Origin: AC-37 sp034663685
Lineage (GTDB): Bacteria; Actinomycetota; Thermoleophilia; Solirubrobacterales; Thermoleophilaceae
NCBI GenBank assembly: GCA_034663685.1
Contig: JAXDJC010000207.1
Location: 1-30,981 of the forward strand
Length of the DNA stretch: 30,981 nt
Reading direction: 5' to 3'
Part shown: in pieces, positions 14,153 through 22,255 of the stretch
Position numbering within the stretch: position 1 is the stretch's first letter
Layout: the number at the start of each line of letters is the position of its first letter
Program-made: the position numbers and the translations under genes
The notes under the pieces: model-generated
Seen by the model: the letters and a program-made list of their open reading frames with translations, nothing else
Databases searched by the model: none
Told to the model about the DNA's origin: nothing

Positions 14153-15154
14153 GTGACGGTCGACGTGGCGGTCCTCGGGCTGGGGACGATGGGCCGGCAG
14201 CATGCCCGGGTGCTCGCGGACCTGGCGGGGGCCAGGCTGGTCGCCGTGTGCGACCGGGCACCCGAGGCGCGGGCCCACGCCGAGGCGCACCTGCCCTCCG
14301 TCTCGTGGCAGACCGACTGGCGCGAGGTGCTCGCCGCCGGTCCCGGCGCGGTGGTCAACGCCCTGCCGACCGGAGACCACTTCGAGGTCACGCGGGCCTT
14401 TCTCGAGGCCGGCGTCCACGTGCTGGTGGAGAAGCCGATCGCCTCGACCGTCGCGGAGGCGGTCGAGCTGTCGCGCCTCGCGCGCGAGCGCGGCGTGGTG
14501 CTGATGGTGGGGAACGTCGAGCGCTTCAACCCGGCGGTGAACGTGGTCAAGGAGTTGGTCGAGCGGGGCCGCATGGGCGAGATCGTGAGCGTCTCGGCCC
14601 GGCGCGTGGGCGTGGCGCGGCCCGCCGTGCCGCACGTCAACGTGGCACTCGACCTGGCGATCCACGACATCGACATCATCTCCTACGTGCTGGGACGCAA
14701 CGGGGAGCTGCTCATGGCTGCCGGCGCGGCTATGGAGCCCAATCGCCTCGAGGACCACGTGGACCTCGTCATCAGGTACGGGTCGACCGTGGCCACCCTC
14801 CAGGCCAACTGGATGACTCCGGTGAAGATCCGGAGGCTGTCGGTGACCGGCACGCGCGCCTTCCTGGAGGTCGACTACATCGAACAGCTCGTGCACATCT
14901 ACGAGACCGTGCCCGAGGTCGTGCAGGCCAAGCCGTGGGACTTCTTCGCCGTGGCCAGGGAGTCCCCGGCGAGCGCGGTTCCGGTGCCCAGGGCGGAGCC
15001 TCTCGTGCAGGAGCTCGACCACTTCGTCGAGTGCACGAGGACGGGGGCGCTGCCGCGGACCGACGCGGACAGCGCGACCAGGGCGCTGGCGCTCGCGGTG
15101 GAGGCGACCGCGGCGATGCGCGGCCGTGCGGACGTGTCGCGGGCCTCCGGATGA
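14153..15154 (+). CDS. Gfo/Idh/MocA-family NAD(P)-dependent sugar dehydrogenase
   Basis: 333 aa, GTG 14153, 4 bp after the epimerase stop. AAGG at 14142-14145 could act as ribosome site, and TAAGGT at 14141-14146 could equally be a -10 box. The N-terminal Rossmann domain has VLGLGTMGRQHARVL (7-21) and the family EKP motif E93-K94-P95. The catalytic Lys/His pair is represented by K94 and H171 (LDLAIHDIDIISY), followed by the beta-sheet C-terminal domain. Such enzymes oxidise or reduce sugars, often at C3 of a UDP-HexNAc. Placed right after a WecB-like epimerase, it probably acts on the same or a related UDP-sugar. Substrate not determinable from sequence. It overlaps the downstream GT2 by ATGA. 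Confidence 0.9.
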   Translation: MTVDVAVLGLGTMGRQHARVLADLAGARLVAVCDRAPEARAHAEAHLPSVSWQTDWREVLAAGPGAVVNALPTGDHFEVTRAFLEAGVHVLVEKPIASTVAEAVELSRLARERGVVLMVGNVERFNPAVNVVKELVERGRMGEIVSVSARRVGVARPAVPHVNVALDLAIHDIDIISYVLGRNGELLMAAGAAMEPNRLEDHVDLVIRYGSTVATLQANWMTPVKIRRLSVTGTRAFLEVDYIEQLVHIYETVPEVVQAKPWDFFAVARESPASAVPVPRAEPLVQELDHFVECTRTGALPRTDADSATRALALAVEATAAMRGRADVSRASG

Positions 15155-15957
15155 GCGAGCCGCACCTGTCGCTGATCACCCCGATGTACAACGGGGCGGC
15201 CTACATCGAGCAGAACCTCGGCGAGATCGTCCGGGCCCTGGAGGAGCTGGGAAGGCCGTTCGAGGTGATCGTGGTGTGCGACGGCTGCACCGACGGCGGG
15301 CCGGCGCTTGCCAGGAGCTCCGGCGATCCGCGCGTCGAGGTCCTCGAATGCGCCGATCACCTCGGGAAGGGCGGAGCCCTCCTCCACGGAATGGCTCACG
15401 CCCGCGGGCGGCTCGTGGGGTGGCTGGACTCCGACCTGGACATCGCCCCCGACACGATCGTCGCGGCGGCGCGGCGGTTCGAGGAGGCGCCGATCGACGC
15501 CGTCGTCGGCTCCAAGCGCCACGCCGGGTCGGTGGTCAGCTATCCCGCTCTGCGGCGGTTCTACTCGTGGGGCTACCAGACCCTCATCCGCGTGCTCTTC
15601 CGGGTCAACGTCCGCGACACGCAGGTGGGGGCCAAGGTCTTCCGCCGCGAGATGGTCGACACCGTCGGTCCGCTGCTGCTCGTCAAGCGCTGGGCCTTCG
15701 ACCTCGAGCTGCTGGCGGTGGCGGCCGAGTTCGGCTTCGACCGGGTCGAGGAGGCCCCCATCGCGCTCAACTACCGCTTCACCGGCACCTCCGTGAACTG
15801 GCGTGCGGTCCGGCTGACGATGCAGGACACGCTGGCGATCGCCTACCGGATTCACCTGCGCCACCACTACGTCCGCCGCTTCGCCTCGCTCGAGCGCCGG
15901 CGCATGGACGAGGCGGTGGCGACCGCGGTGGCGCCTGAGGCGAGCGTGCGTGGTTAG
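15151..15957 (+). CDS. Family 2 glycosyltransferase, DPM1/polyprenyl-phosphate-sugar synthase-like
   Basis: 268 aa, ATG 15151 overlapping the dehydrogenase stop. The GT-A fold begins at SLITPMYNGAAYIEQNL. The first acidic motif is VVCDGCTDGG, then the HLGKGGALLHGM nucleotide segment, and the metal-binding DSDLD at 93-97 preceded by W91. Later DTQVGAKVFRREM and KRWAFDLELL match dolichyl/undecaprenyl-phosphate sugar synthases. No membrane helices follow, so it resembles soluble DPM1-type enzymes that make lipid-linked single sugars for GT-C transferases. That fits the GT-C-like protein encoded nearby. It is convergent with the next gene, and the two share four bases at their stop codons. Confidence 0.9.
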   Translation: MSEPHLSLITPMYNGAAYIEQNLGEIVRALEELGRPFEVIVVCDGCTDGGPALARSSGDPRVEVLECADHLGKGGALLHGMAHARGRLVGWLDSDLDIAPDTIVAAARRFEEAPIDAVVGSKRHAGSVVSYPALRRFYSWGYQTLIRVLFRVNVRDTQVGAKVFRREMVDTVGPLLLVKRWAFDLELLAVAAEFGFDRVEEAPIALNYRFTGTSVNWRAVRLTMQDTLAIAYRIHLRHHYVRRFASLERRRMDEAVATAVAPEASVRG

Positions 15958-16967
15958 CGCCCGGCTCTCGCCTTCAGGGCCATGAGGGCGCCGCGCCAGA
16001 TGCCCGCGGTGTACACGACGGCGAACGGCGGCGCGAGGACGGCGAAGGACACCACGTGGCGCCACGGACGCCGCCAGCGCAGCGGAACCGCGGCCGCGGC
16101 AAGGGGGGCCGCCGCCGTGGCGCACGCGCCGGCACGGGGATGGCGCAGCGCGAACAGCGCCGCGGCCACCGGAACGGGAAAGGCGGCCACCACCGCCGGG
16201 AAGAACCGCCTGCCGGGGTGGCCGAAGCCGTCGAAGAACACCGTGCCCCTGTGGAGGGCGTGGCGAAGGAACGGCCCGAGCGCGTCGCGCGACCGGTAGA
16301 GGCTGCCGAACCCGGGTGAGATGTTGATCCGCTCGCGTTCCGCCACGTGCCGCAGCAGCGTCGTGTCGTCGCTCACGAAGCGGGCGTCGTCGTAGTAGGT
16401 CTCGAAGTGCTCCATCGCCTCGAGCAGGTAATCGCGCGGCGCCAGGAAGTGCGTGGTCCCCTTGGGGAAGCGGTCGTACTCCTCGGGGCCGAAGCTCGTG
16501 GTCCTCGGCCGCGCCAGGTAGTCCGCGAAGGCCGCGAACGTGAGCACGTCCCAGAAGCGTGCGTACGGGTTCCCGTCGGTGTCGATCAGGCAGTGGCCGT
16601 TCCACACCCGCCGCCCGGCGCGCACGTGCGGCGCCACCCAGCGGAGCGCGCCCGGCTCCAGCGACACGCGCGAGTCCAGCAGCAGCACCAGCTCCCCGCG
16701 CGCGGCGTCGAGGCCCGCCTTGCGCGCCAGGAGGCGGCCGCTGTTCTCCTGCGCGATCACGCGCAGCGGGAATGGCGTGGCGAGCCGGGCCAGCGCCTGC
16801 CTGGTCTCCTCGGCCGACCCGTCGTCGACGATGATCAGCTCCACGTCCGGCCAGCCCGACCGGGCCACGGCCGCGGCCAGGTCGTCGACCGTGCGCCCGA
16901 TCCAGCGCGGCTCGTTGTAGACCGGGATCACGACCGACAGCGAGGGGAGCGTGATGCCGGCCGTCAT
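15954..16967 (-). CDS. Family 2 glycosyltransferase with C-terminal membrane segments
   Basis: 337 aa, ATG 16967 overlapping the stop of the upstream GT4 gene (ATGA). An open frame runs 96 bases further upstream but is only a shadow. The catalytic domain starts LSVVIPVYNEPRWIGRTVDD (10-29), has VDDGSAEE and the metal motif region LLLLDSRVSLEP, with DSR in place of the usual DxD. EEYDRFPKGTTHFLAPRDYL and VSDDTTLLRHVAER form the acceptor half. The last 90 residues include three hydrophobic segments (for example HVVSFAVLAPPFAVVYTAGI), so it is probably membrane-anchored. It acts in the cytoplasm on lipid-linked glycan, by family analogy. Donor unknown. Confidence 0.88.
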   Translation of the reverse strand: MTAGITLPSLSVVIPVYNEPRWIGRTVDDLAAAVARSGWPDVELIIVDDGSAEETRQALARLATPFPLRVIAQENSGRLLARKAGLDAARGELVLLLDSRVSLEPGALRWVAPHVRAGRRVWNGHCLIDTDGNPYARFWDVLTFAAFADYLARPRTTSFGPEEYDRFPKGTTHFLAPRDYLLEAMEHFETYYDDARFVSDDTTLLRHVAERERINISPGFGSLYRSRDALGPFLRHALHRGTVFFDGFGHPGRRFFPAVVAAFPVPVAAALFALRHPRAGACATAAAPLAAAAVPLRWRRPWRHVVSFAVLAPPFAVVYTAGIWRGALMALKARAGR

Positions 16968-18130
16968 TGCACGAAGCCGAGGGCGGCCAGCGCCCGTTCG
17001 ACGATGCGGCCCCAGTCGTAGGCACCGGCCAGCTCCAGGGCGGCCGCCCGCCGGCGTGTCCAATCCTCGGGCTCGGTCAGCGCGCGCTCGATCGCGGCGG
17101 CCATCGGCTCGGCCTCGAACGCCACGATCTCGCCGCCGCCGTGCTCGGCCACCTCGCGGGCGTTGGGCGGCACGCCGGTGGTGACGATCGGCAGCCCCGC
17201 CGCCAGATAGGCCTTGAGCTTGGCGGGGTCCGCGTAGCGCGTGAACGACTGGATTTCGGTGTCATAGGGCGCGGTGGCGACGGACGCTCGGGCGAGCACC
17301 GCCTCGAGCGCGCGGTGATCGTCGAGATAGCCGAGCAAGCGCACCCGCTCGCCCAGGCCGAGCCGCTCGATCGCCGCGCGGATGGCCGGCTCCCCGGGGC
17401 CCCGGCCCGCGAGCTCGGCCTCGAAGGCCACGCCGCGGGCGGCCAGCAGGCCCAGAGCCTCGATCAGGCAGCCCACTCCCTGGCGCTCCACCATGTGGCC
17501 GATCCAGACGACCCGGCGCGCGCGATGCCCGTCCTCGGGAGCGCGCGGCACGCGGTCGAGCCACGCGCCCATCGGGGCCACGTGCGCCGGCGCCGCCTCA
17601 CCCGGGCGCAGGCCGTGGCGCTCGTCGCGCCCGGCGCGCGCGGCCTCGGAGACCTCGAAGCGCGCGTCGGCGGTCCGGCACACCCAGCGGTCGAGGGCGT
17701 CGTACGCGCGCGTGAGCAGGCCTCCGGCGCCGAAGCGATCCGGTACGAAGTCCACCGCCCAGTATCCGGAGCGACTCGTTCGCCCGGACGCGCGCGCCGC
17801 GATCCCGCGCGCCGCGACGAGGTTGTTGAAGCCGATGTACGCGTCGGCGCGCGGAAGGGCGGGCGGCACGAGCAGGTCGAGCGGGTAGGTCAGCGGCGGA
17901 TGCGACGGCGCGCGGATCCGGCGCCGGCGCCCGCGCCCGGCCACGCCGTCCCAGGTCTCGAGCAGGTGCTCCGGCGCGGCCTCGGCCGTGAGCGGGTGCA
18001 CGATCGTCGTGACGCGCCGGGCGCCGGACGCGACCAGGAACTCGCGCACCGCGGAGGCCGGCGGCGAGTCATGCTCGCCGCTCGTCTCCAGCACGAACGA
18101 CGAGCCCGCTATCGGCCGGGACTCCGTCAC
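16964..18130 (-). CDS. GT4/GT-B glycosyltransferase
   Basis: 388 aa from GTG 18130, with GAGG in TGAGGTCCC 6-9 bases upstream; that ribosome site overlaps the stop of the upstream gene. The C-terminal GT-B half is clear: RVVWIGHMVERQGVGCLIEA, AELAGRGPGEPAIRAAIERL, RVRLLGYLDDHRALEAVLAR and the donor site YADPAKLKAYLAAGLPIVTT. The N-terminal half is less conserved (YIGFNNLVAARGIAARASGR, SGYWAVDFVPDRF). It is the middle gene of a three-gene minus-strand operon with the membrane protein upstream and the GT2 downstream. Retaining GT4 chemistry is expected from the fold; the sugar is unknown. Confidence 0.87.
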   Translation of the reverse strand: MTESRPIAGSSFVLETSGEHDSPPASAVREFLVASGARRVTTIVHPLTAEAAPEHLLETWDGVAGRGRRRRIRAPSHPPLTYPLDLLVPPALPRADAYIGFNNLVAARGIAARASGRTSRSGYWAVDFVPDRFGAGGLLTRAYDALDRWVCRTADARFEVSEAARAGRDERHGLRPGEAAPAHVAPMGAWLDRVPRAPEDGHRARRVVWIGHMVERQGVGCLIEALGLLAARGVAFEAELAGRGPGEPAIRAAIERLGLGERVRLLGYLDDHRALEAVLARASVATAPYDTEIQSFTRYADPAKLKAYLAAGLPIVTTGVPPNAREVAEHGGGEIVAFEAEPMAAAIERALTEPEDWTRRRAAALELAGAYDWGRIVERALAALGFVQ

Positions 18131-18137
18131 CGGGACC

Positions 18138-20084
18138 TCAGGGCAGCAGCCGCTTGGTGCCGAGCAGGCGCACGCGCTTCGCCGGTGTGAGCTGCGCGAA
18201 GTCGGGGAGCGGACGCTGGTCGTCGAGGCTGCTCGCGATCGGGGGCCGCCCCGGTCCCAGGCGACCGAGGTACATCCCCCAGCCGTCGCCATGCGCAACG
18301 AGTCGCCAGGTCACGCGAGCCGAGGTCCACGCCACGCCGGGGGCCACCTCCCCCCGCAGCCGCGGGGCCGACGGCTCGCCGCCGCCGTCCGCCTCGCGAT
18401 AGACGCGCAGCTCGCCGGCCACGCGGGCGGTGCGGCGCTGGGCCGACGGCGCTTCGCGAGCCACGATCACCGTTCCGCCGTCCGCTCTCAGGCGGGCGCG
18501 CGCCCAGAAGGCACTGGCCGCAGGCAGAGCGCATGGCCGCTGCGTGATCTCGCCCGTGCGCGCGCACGGCGCCTCCTCGGGCGCGCCCGAGGTGTCCACG
18601 CGGGCGTCATACCGGTGGCCGGTCCGGTCGGCGAGCATCAACTGGACCCAGGGCAGGCCCAGAAGCGGAGTGGCCGTGGACCAGCCGACGTCGACGTCCG
18701 AGAAGAAGACCGACGCATGCTCGGGAGCCTGGTCGAACGCGCCGCGGGCGGTGCCCGACTCGAGCAGCGCCCGGATGTCGTGCTCCGGCTGCATCATGGC
18801 CACCACGCGCATGTTGTTGAACGCGGTGACCCCCGCCACGAGTCCCGCGCCGCACGCGATCAGGGCGATCGCGGCCACCGTGGCCGCGCGGCTGCGCGCC
18901 TGCGCCTTCGACAGCAGCACGCGCACCCCGCACGCGAGGAGGATCGCCACCCCGAAGACCTGCATCAGCACCGGCAGGTAGCCGGTGCCGGGCCCGAGCT
19001 CACGCTGGTACTTGGGCGTGACCGACAGGAACAGCGGCGGCGCGAGCCACAGCGCCAGGCCGAGCGCCACGGCCGCGCCGGTGGCCGCCGCCGTCACGCG
19101 CTCGCGCATCGCCACGACCGAGAGCGCCGCTGCGGCGCCGGCCACCGCCAGGCCGCGCCAGACCGCGGCCAGCAGCTCCGCCGGCGTCGCTCCTCCGCCC
19201 AAAGACGGGTCGAACATGATGCTGGTGGCGGGCAGCGGCGGGAAGAGCTGCACGAAGTAGGTGCGGACGGTGGTCCACGGGCCGCCCGCCACCTTGTAGT
19301 CCACCGCCTCCGGGGGCGCGACGCGGCGCAGCACCCACGAGGCGACCACGAACGCGGCGGCCAGCGCTACGAACGGCAGGGCCGCCCGGACGGCGGCGCG
19401 GCCCCGGCGGCGGGTGAACGCGAGGGCGACGTGCACGGCCGCGAACGCGTACGCGACCTCGTAGATCATCACGCAGAGCGCGAACAGCCCCACGGCCAGC
19501 CAGAGATCGCGGCGGCGCCCGAGCCTCAGCCAGCGCTCGAACAGCAGAGCAGAGCCGAGCGTGTATGCGAAGAGCCACTGGATCAGGGCGACGAAGCTGA
19601 TCAGCGAGTCGTGGTAGATCCGGAGCTGGATCAGCCCGGCGGCCAGGGCCAGCGGCAGGGCCGCGCTCGCCCGTCCTACGCCGAGGCGGCGCAGGAGCAG
19701 ATAGAGCAGCGCCGCGTCCAGCAGCGTCATCAGCAGCAGGTAGGCGTGGTAGAGGACCGGGTGGTTGCCGAGCGCGTCGAACAGGGGGATGCCCACCGCC
19801 GTGAGCACCTGCGGCCGCCCCGAGCGGTGGAGCGAGTGCCAGGTGGTCTCCCGCATAACGGTGGGCAGGCTCTTGTCCGTGGCCACGAGATAGCCGTGCA
19901 GCTCCGAGTTCGTGATGTCGTCGCTGAAGAACGGCGCGTGGAGAACCGGCAGCAGGACCAGGGCGAGCAGGACCAGCGCGCCCGCCGGCAGAAGCCAGGA
20001 GGGCAGCTCGGCCAGGCGCGCGCGGCTCCCGCGCGGCGCCCCCGCGGCCGGCTCGATAACTGGGCTGGAGAACGATCCGCGCAT
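18138..20084 (-). CDS. Integral membrane GT-C-like protein with C-terminal soluble domain
   Basis: 648 aa, ATG 20084. The first helix is at about 30-49. The following loop carries FFSDD with D55-D56, the acidic pair in the first extracytoplasmic loop that is characteristic of GT-C glycosyltransferases. About ten more hydrophobic segments follow up to residue 430. The last 200 residues are soluble and beta-rich (DVDVGWSTATPLLGLPWVQL, then AFWARARLRADGG) and probably lie outside the membrane. GT-C enzymes use polyprenyl-phosphate sugars, which the nearby DPM1-like protein could supply. No close named family is recognised, so a polymerase or ligase role is an alternative. It is the first gene of the minus-strand trio and divergent from the flippase gene with 42 bp between starts. 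Confidence 0.75.
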   Translation of the reverse strand: MRGSFSSPVIEPAAGAPRGSRARLAELPSWLLPAGALVLLALVLLPVLHAPFFSDDITNSELHGYLVATDKSLPTVMRETTWHSLHRSGRPQVLTAVGIPLFDALGNHPVLYHAYLLLMTLLDAALLYLLLRRLGVGRASAALPLALAAGLIQLRIYHDSLISFVALIQWLFAYTLGSALLFERWLRLGRRRDLWLAVGLFALCVMIYEVAYAFAAVHVALAFTRRRGRAAVRAALPFVALAAAFVVASWVLRRVAPPEAVDYKVAGGPWTTVRTYFVQLFPPLPATSIMFDPSLGGGATPAELLAAVWRGLAVAGAAAALSVVAMRERVTAAATGAAVALGLALWLAPPLFLSVTPKYQRELGPGTGYLPVLMQVFGVAILLACGVRVLLSKAQARSRAATVAAIALIACGAGLVAGVTAFNNMRVVAMMQPEHDIRALLESGTARGAFDQAPEHASVFFSDVDVGWSTATPLLGLPWVQLMLADRTGHRYDARVDTSGAPEEAPCARTGEITQRPCALPAASAFWARARLRADGGTVIVAREAPSAQRRTARVAGELRVYREADGGGEPSAPRLRGEVAPGVAWTSARVTWRLVAHGDGWGMYLGRLGPGRPPIASSLDDQRPLPDFAQLTPAKRVRLLGTKRLLP

Positions 20085-20109
20085 GAAGGGGTGCGGCGAC
20101 GGGCGCGCT

Positions 20110-20116
20110 TACGCTA
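20110..20116. promoter_or_regulatory. Symmetric TACGCTA element, possible bidirectional -10
   Basis: The seven bases TACGCTA read TACGCT on the plus strand and TAGCGT on the minus strand, so both match TANNNT. It is in the middle of the only 42 bp between the divergent flippase (GTG 20127) and GT-C-like (ATG 20084) genes. One box could drive both genes. The plus-strand gene would begin 11 bases after the box and the minus-strand gene 26 bases after it. Confidence 0.4.
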
Positions 20117-20126
20117 CAACCGACCG

Positions 20127-21419
20127 GTGCCGACGCCGCCAGCTCCCTCCCAGTCGCCGGGAGTCCGCGCCATGGGCGGAGTCAGCGCGCTGGCCCTGCT
20201 CACGTTCTTCGCGAGCGCCGTGAACTACGCGTCGAGCGTGATCTTCAGCCGGGTTCTCGACCCCGTCGGCTTCGGCGACCTGACGTCGATGCTCGCGCTC
20301 GGCGCCGTGATTGCGGTCCCGACGAGCGCCGCGCAGACGGTCATCGCGGAACGCGTTGCCTACTGGCACACGCGCGGGGAGACGGACGTGGTCCGTTACC
20401 TGGTCCGGCACGCGGCGGCGCACATCACCGTCCTCGCGTTCGCGGTCACCGCGCTCTACGCGCTCAGCATCCCGCTGGTGGTGAAGGCGTTCGACCTGCG
20501 TGTGCCGGGGCCGGCTATCGCGCTCACCGCGGTGGTGTTCTTCGGCTTCCTCATCCCGCTGGCGCTCGGAGTGCTCCAGGGCCTCGACCGGCTCGTGCTG
20601 TTCGGGCTCGTGCTCGTGGCCATCAGCCTCGCGCGGATCCTGTTCGGCGTCGGGTGGGCGGCTCTCGACGGGGGTGCCGGCGGCGCGATCGGCGGGCAGG
20701 CCATCGGGATGCTCGGCGTGCTCGTGCTGTGCGCGTGGATGCTGCGCCGGGACATGATCGGGCGCGGCGCGCGCGCCGCGCGCAGGGGGCTGCGCCGGCG
20801 GCCGGACGTCCGCACGGTGTCGGCGAGCGCCGCGTTCATCGCGTTCGCGGTGATCAGCAACCTCGACCTGCTGCTGGGCAAGGTCTTTCTCTCCGGTCAC
20901 GACGCCGGCACGTATGCGGCGATAGCCACCGTCGGCAAGATCGTCACCTTCATGCCGGCCGCGATCGCGGTCGCGCTCGTTCCCAACGCGGCGCGCGCGC
21001 ACGCCACGGGCGGCGACACCGAGAAGGTGCTGCGCAACGCGGCGCTGCTGGTGGGTGCCACGGCCTTCGTGGCTGCGATCCCCGCGCTCGCCGCGCCCGG
21101 CCTGCTGATCGACCTCATGTTCGGCTCGGGCTACGGGGCCGCCAAGTCGGGCCTGCTGCCGATCGTGGTCGCGGGTGCCTCGCTCGCCATGCTCAACCTC
21201 CTGGTCACGTACTCGGTCGCGATCCGCGACCATCGCTGGCCCGCGCTGCTGGTCGTCGGCGTGACGTTGCAGGCGGTGGGCGTGACGCTGTTCCACGACT
21301 CGCCGACGCAGGTCGCGGTGGTGCAGGCGGTCGCCACGACAACGGTGCTCGCTCTCAGCGAGCTGATATCGCACCCGCTCCTGCGTGCGGGCGGGGCCGG
21401 CGCTAGGCGCCGCGCGTGA
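20127..21419 (+). CDS. Polysaccharide/oligosaccharide flippase (Wzx/MATE-like)
   Basis: 430 aa from GTG 20127; ATG 20172 is an alternative start 15 codons later, nearer the first helix. The very long frame extending upstream is a shadow of the minus-strand genes. The protein is almost wholly hydrophobic with about 12 helices, beginning GGVSALALLTFFASAVNYAS and SVIFSRVLDPVGFGDLTSML. The pattern RVLDPVGFGDL is typical of polysaccharide biosynthesis exporters, which flip undecaprenyl-linked oligosaccharides to the outer face. The position inside the glycosyltransferase cluster supports this. It ends GGAGARRRA, and the last 17 bases overlap the convergent DUF268 gene. Confidence 0.88.
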   Translation: MPTPPAPSQSPGVRAMGGVSALALLTFFASAVNYASSVIFSRVLDPVGFGDLTSMLALGAVIAVPTSAAQTVIAERVAYWHTRGETDVVRYLVRHAAAHITVLAFAVTALYALSIPLVVKAFDLRVPGPAIALTAVVFFGFLIPLALGVLQGLDRLVLFGLVLVAISLARILFGVGWAALDGGAGGAIGGQAIGMLGVLVLCAWMLRRDMIGRGARAARRGLRRRPDVRTVSASAAFIAFAVISNLDLLLGKVFLSGHDAGTYAAIATVGKIVTFMPAAIAVALVPNAARAHATGGDTEKVLRNAALLVGATAFVAAIPALAAPGLLIDLMFGSGYGAAKSGLLPIVVAGASLAMLNLLVTYSVAIRDHRWPALLVVGVTLQAVGVTLFHDSPTQVAVVQAVATTTVLALSELISHPLLRAGGAGARRRA

Positions 21420-22197
21420 GGCGGAACATCCCGCACGCGTAGCGCGACCCGTCGAGCTCGGTCAGGCTGCGCCCGCGCGCGAAGCGCCCTTCGTCATCCA
21501 CGCCCGCGTGCTCCACGAGCTCGAGCTCGTCGAAGAACGCGCGAACCTGCGACGGGGCGTGGATGCGGTGGGCGTTGAAGCAGACGCGCGGAGTGCCGAC
21601 GGGAAGCGAGAACAGCAGCTGGCCCCCCGGTGCGAGAACGCGCTGAAGCTCGCGCGCCGCTCTGCGGGTCCCACCGGGATCGAGGGGGTCGCCATAGCGG
21701 CCGAGGCCGATGTGCTCCGCCACGTGCAGGCACGAGACCGACTCGAGCGAACGGTCCGGGAACGGCAGGTCGAGCACGGAGCCGGCCGCGGAGGTCAGCC
21801 GCTCGACGCGCGCGTCGAGCGGCCGGATGTCCACGAACGTGACATCGGTGAGAGCGGTGAGAAAGCCGACGAGATCCACCCGCGAGCCGACGTCCACATG
21901 GCGGTCGGGCGCTGCCTCGGCAACATGGCGAGCCGCCCATACGTCCTGATGGAGGTAGTGCGCGTCGTACGGCGACGTGGCCAGCCGGTCCACGAGCTTG
22001 GGGTGCAGGTCGCGCAGCCTGAGCGGCTCGGCGCCCGGGAGCCGGCTGTAGGCGCGCGCGTCACGGACGTAGCGCGCCATTCCGGCGATGCCGGTGACCG
22101 CGCGCACCCCGCGCAGGCCGACCTCCGGGATCACCGGCGGAAGGCGGCGGGCGAGGGGGCGAATGCGCTCGAGCGTCGGCCGCGGCATCCGGGGCAT
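21403..22197 (-). CDS. DUF268-family protein, methyltransferase-like
   Basis: 264 aa from ATG 22197; GTG 22209 and ATG 22188 are alternatives, and none has a convincing ribosome site. The core reads HVDVGSRVDLVGFLTALTDV, VDIRPLDARVERL, DLPFPDRSLESVSCLHVAEH, then IGLGRYGDPLDPGGTRRAAR, VLAPGGQLLFSLPVGTPR and FNAHRIHAP. This set (DIRPL, EHIGLGRYGD, PVG...FNAHR) is the signature of DUF268. It is built like a class I SAM methyltransferase, with DVGS in place of the usual DxGxGxG. Such genes are often found in surface-polysaccharide loci. Catalysis is unproven. It is divergent from the next methyltransferase-like gene, with 58 bp between starts. Confidence 0.82.
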   Translation of the reverse strand: MPRMPRPTLERIRPLARRLPPVIPEVGLRGVRAVTGIAGMARYVRDARAYSRLPGAEPLRLRDLHPKLVDRLATSPYDAHYLHQDVWAARHVAEAAPDRHVDVGSRVDLVGFLTALTDVTFVDIRPLDARVERLTSAAGSVLDLPFPDRSLESVSCLHVAEHIGLGRYGDPLDPGGTRRAARELQRVLAPGGQLLFSLPVGTPRVCFNAHRIHAPSQVRAFFDELELVEHAGVDDEGRFARGRSLTELDGSRYACGMFRLTRGA

Positions 22198-22255
22198 GCT
22201 GCCAGGCACGGGGGTACAGTGGGCGGCCCGGTGCCACGACGCGCTCGCAGACAAC

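Noticed and set aside
12895..14679. Extension of the 810-aa glycosyltransferase frame to 1405 aa
   Set aside because: The extra part lies antisense to the epimerase and dehydrogenase genes, has no domain, and is Arg/Pro/His-rich as GC-driven shadow frames are.
17988..20126. Plus-strand open frame running into the flippase gene
   Set aside because: Shadow of the minus-strand GT4 and GT-C-like genes; the flippase domain begins only after 20127.
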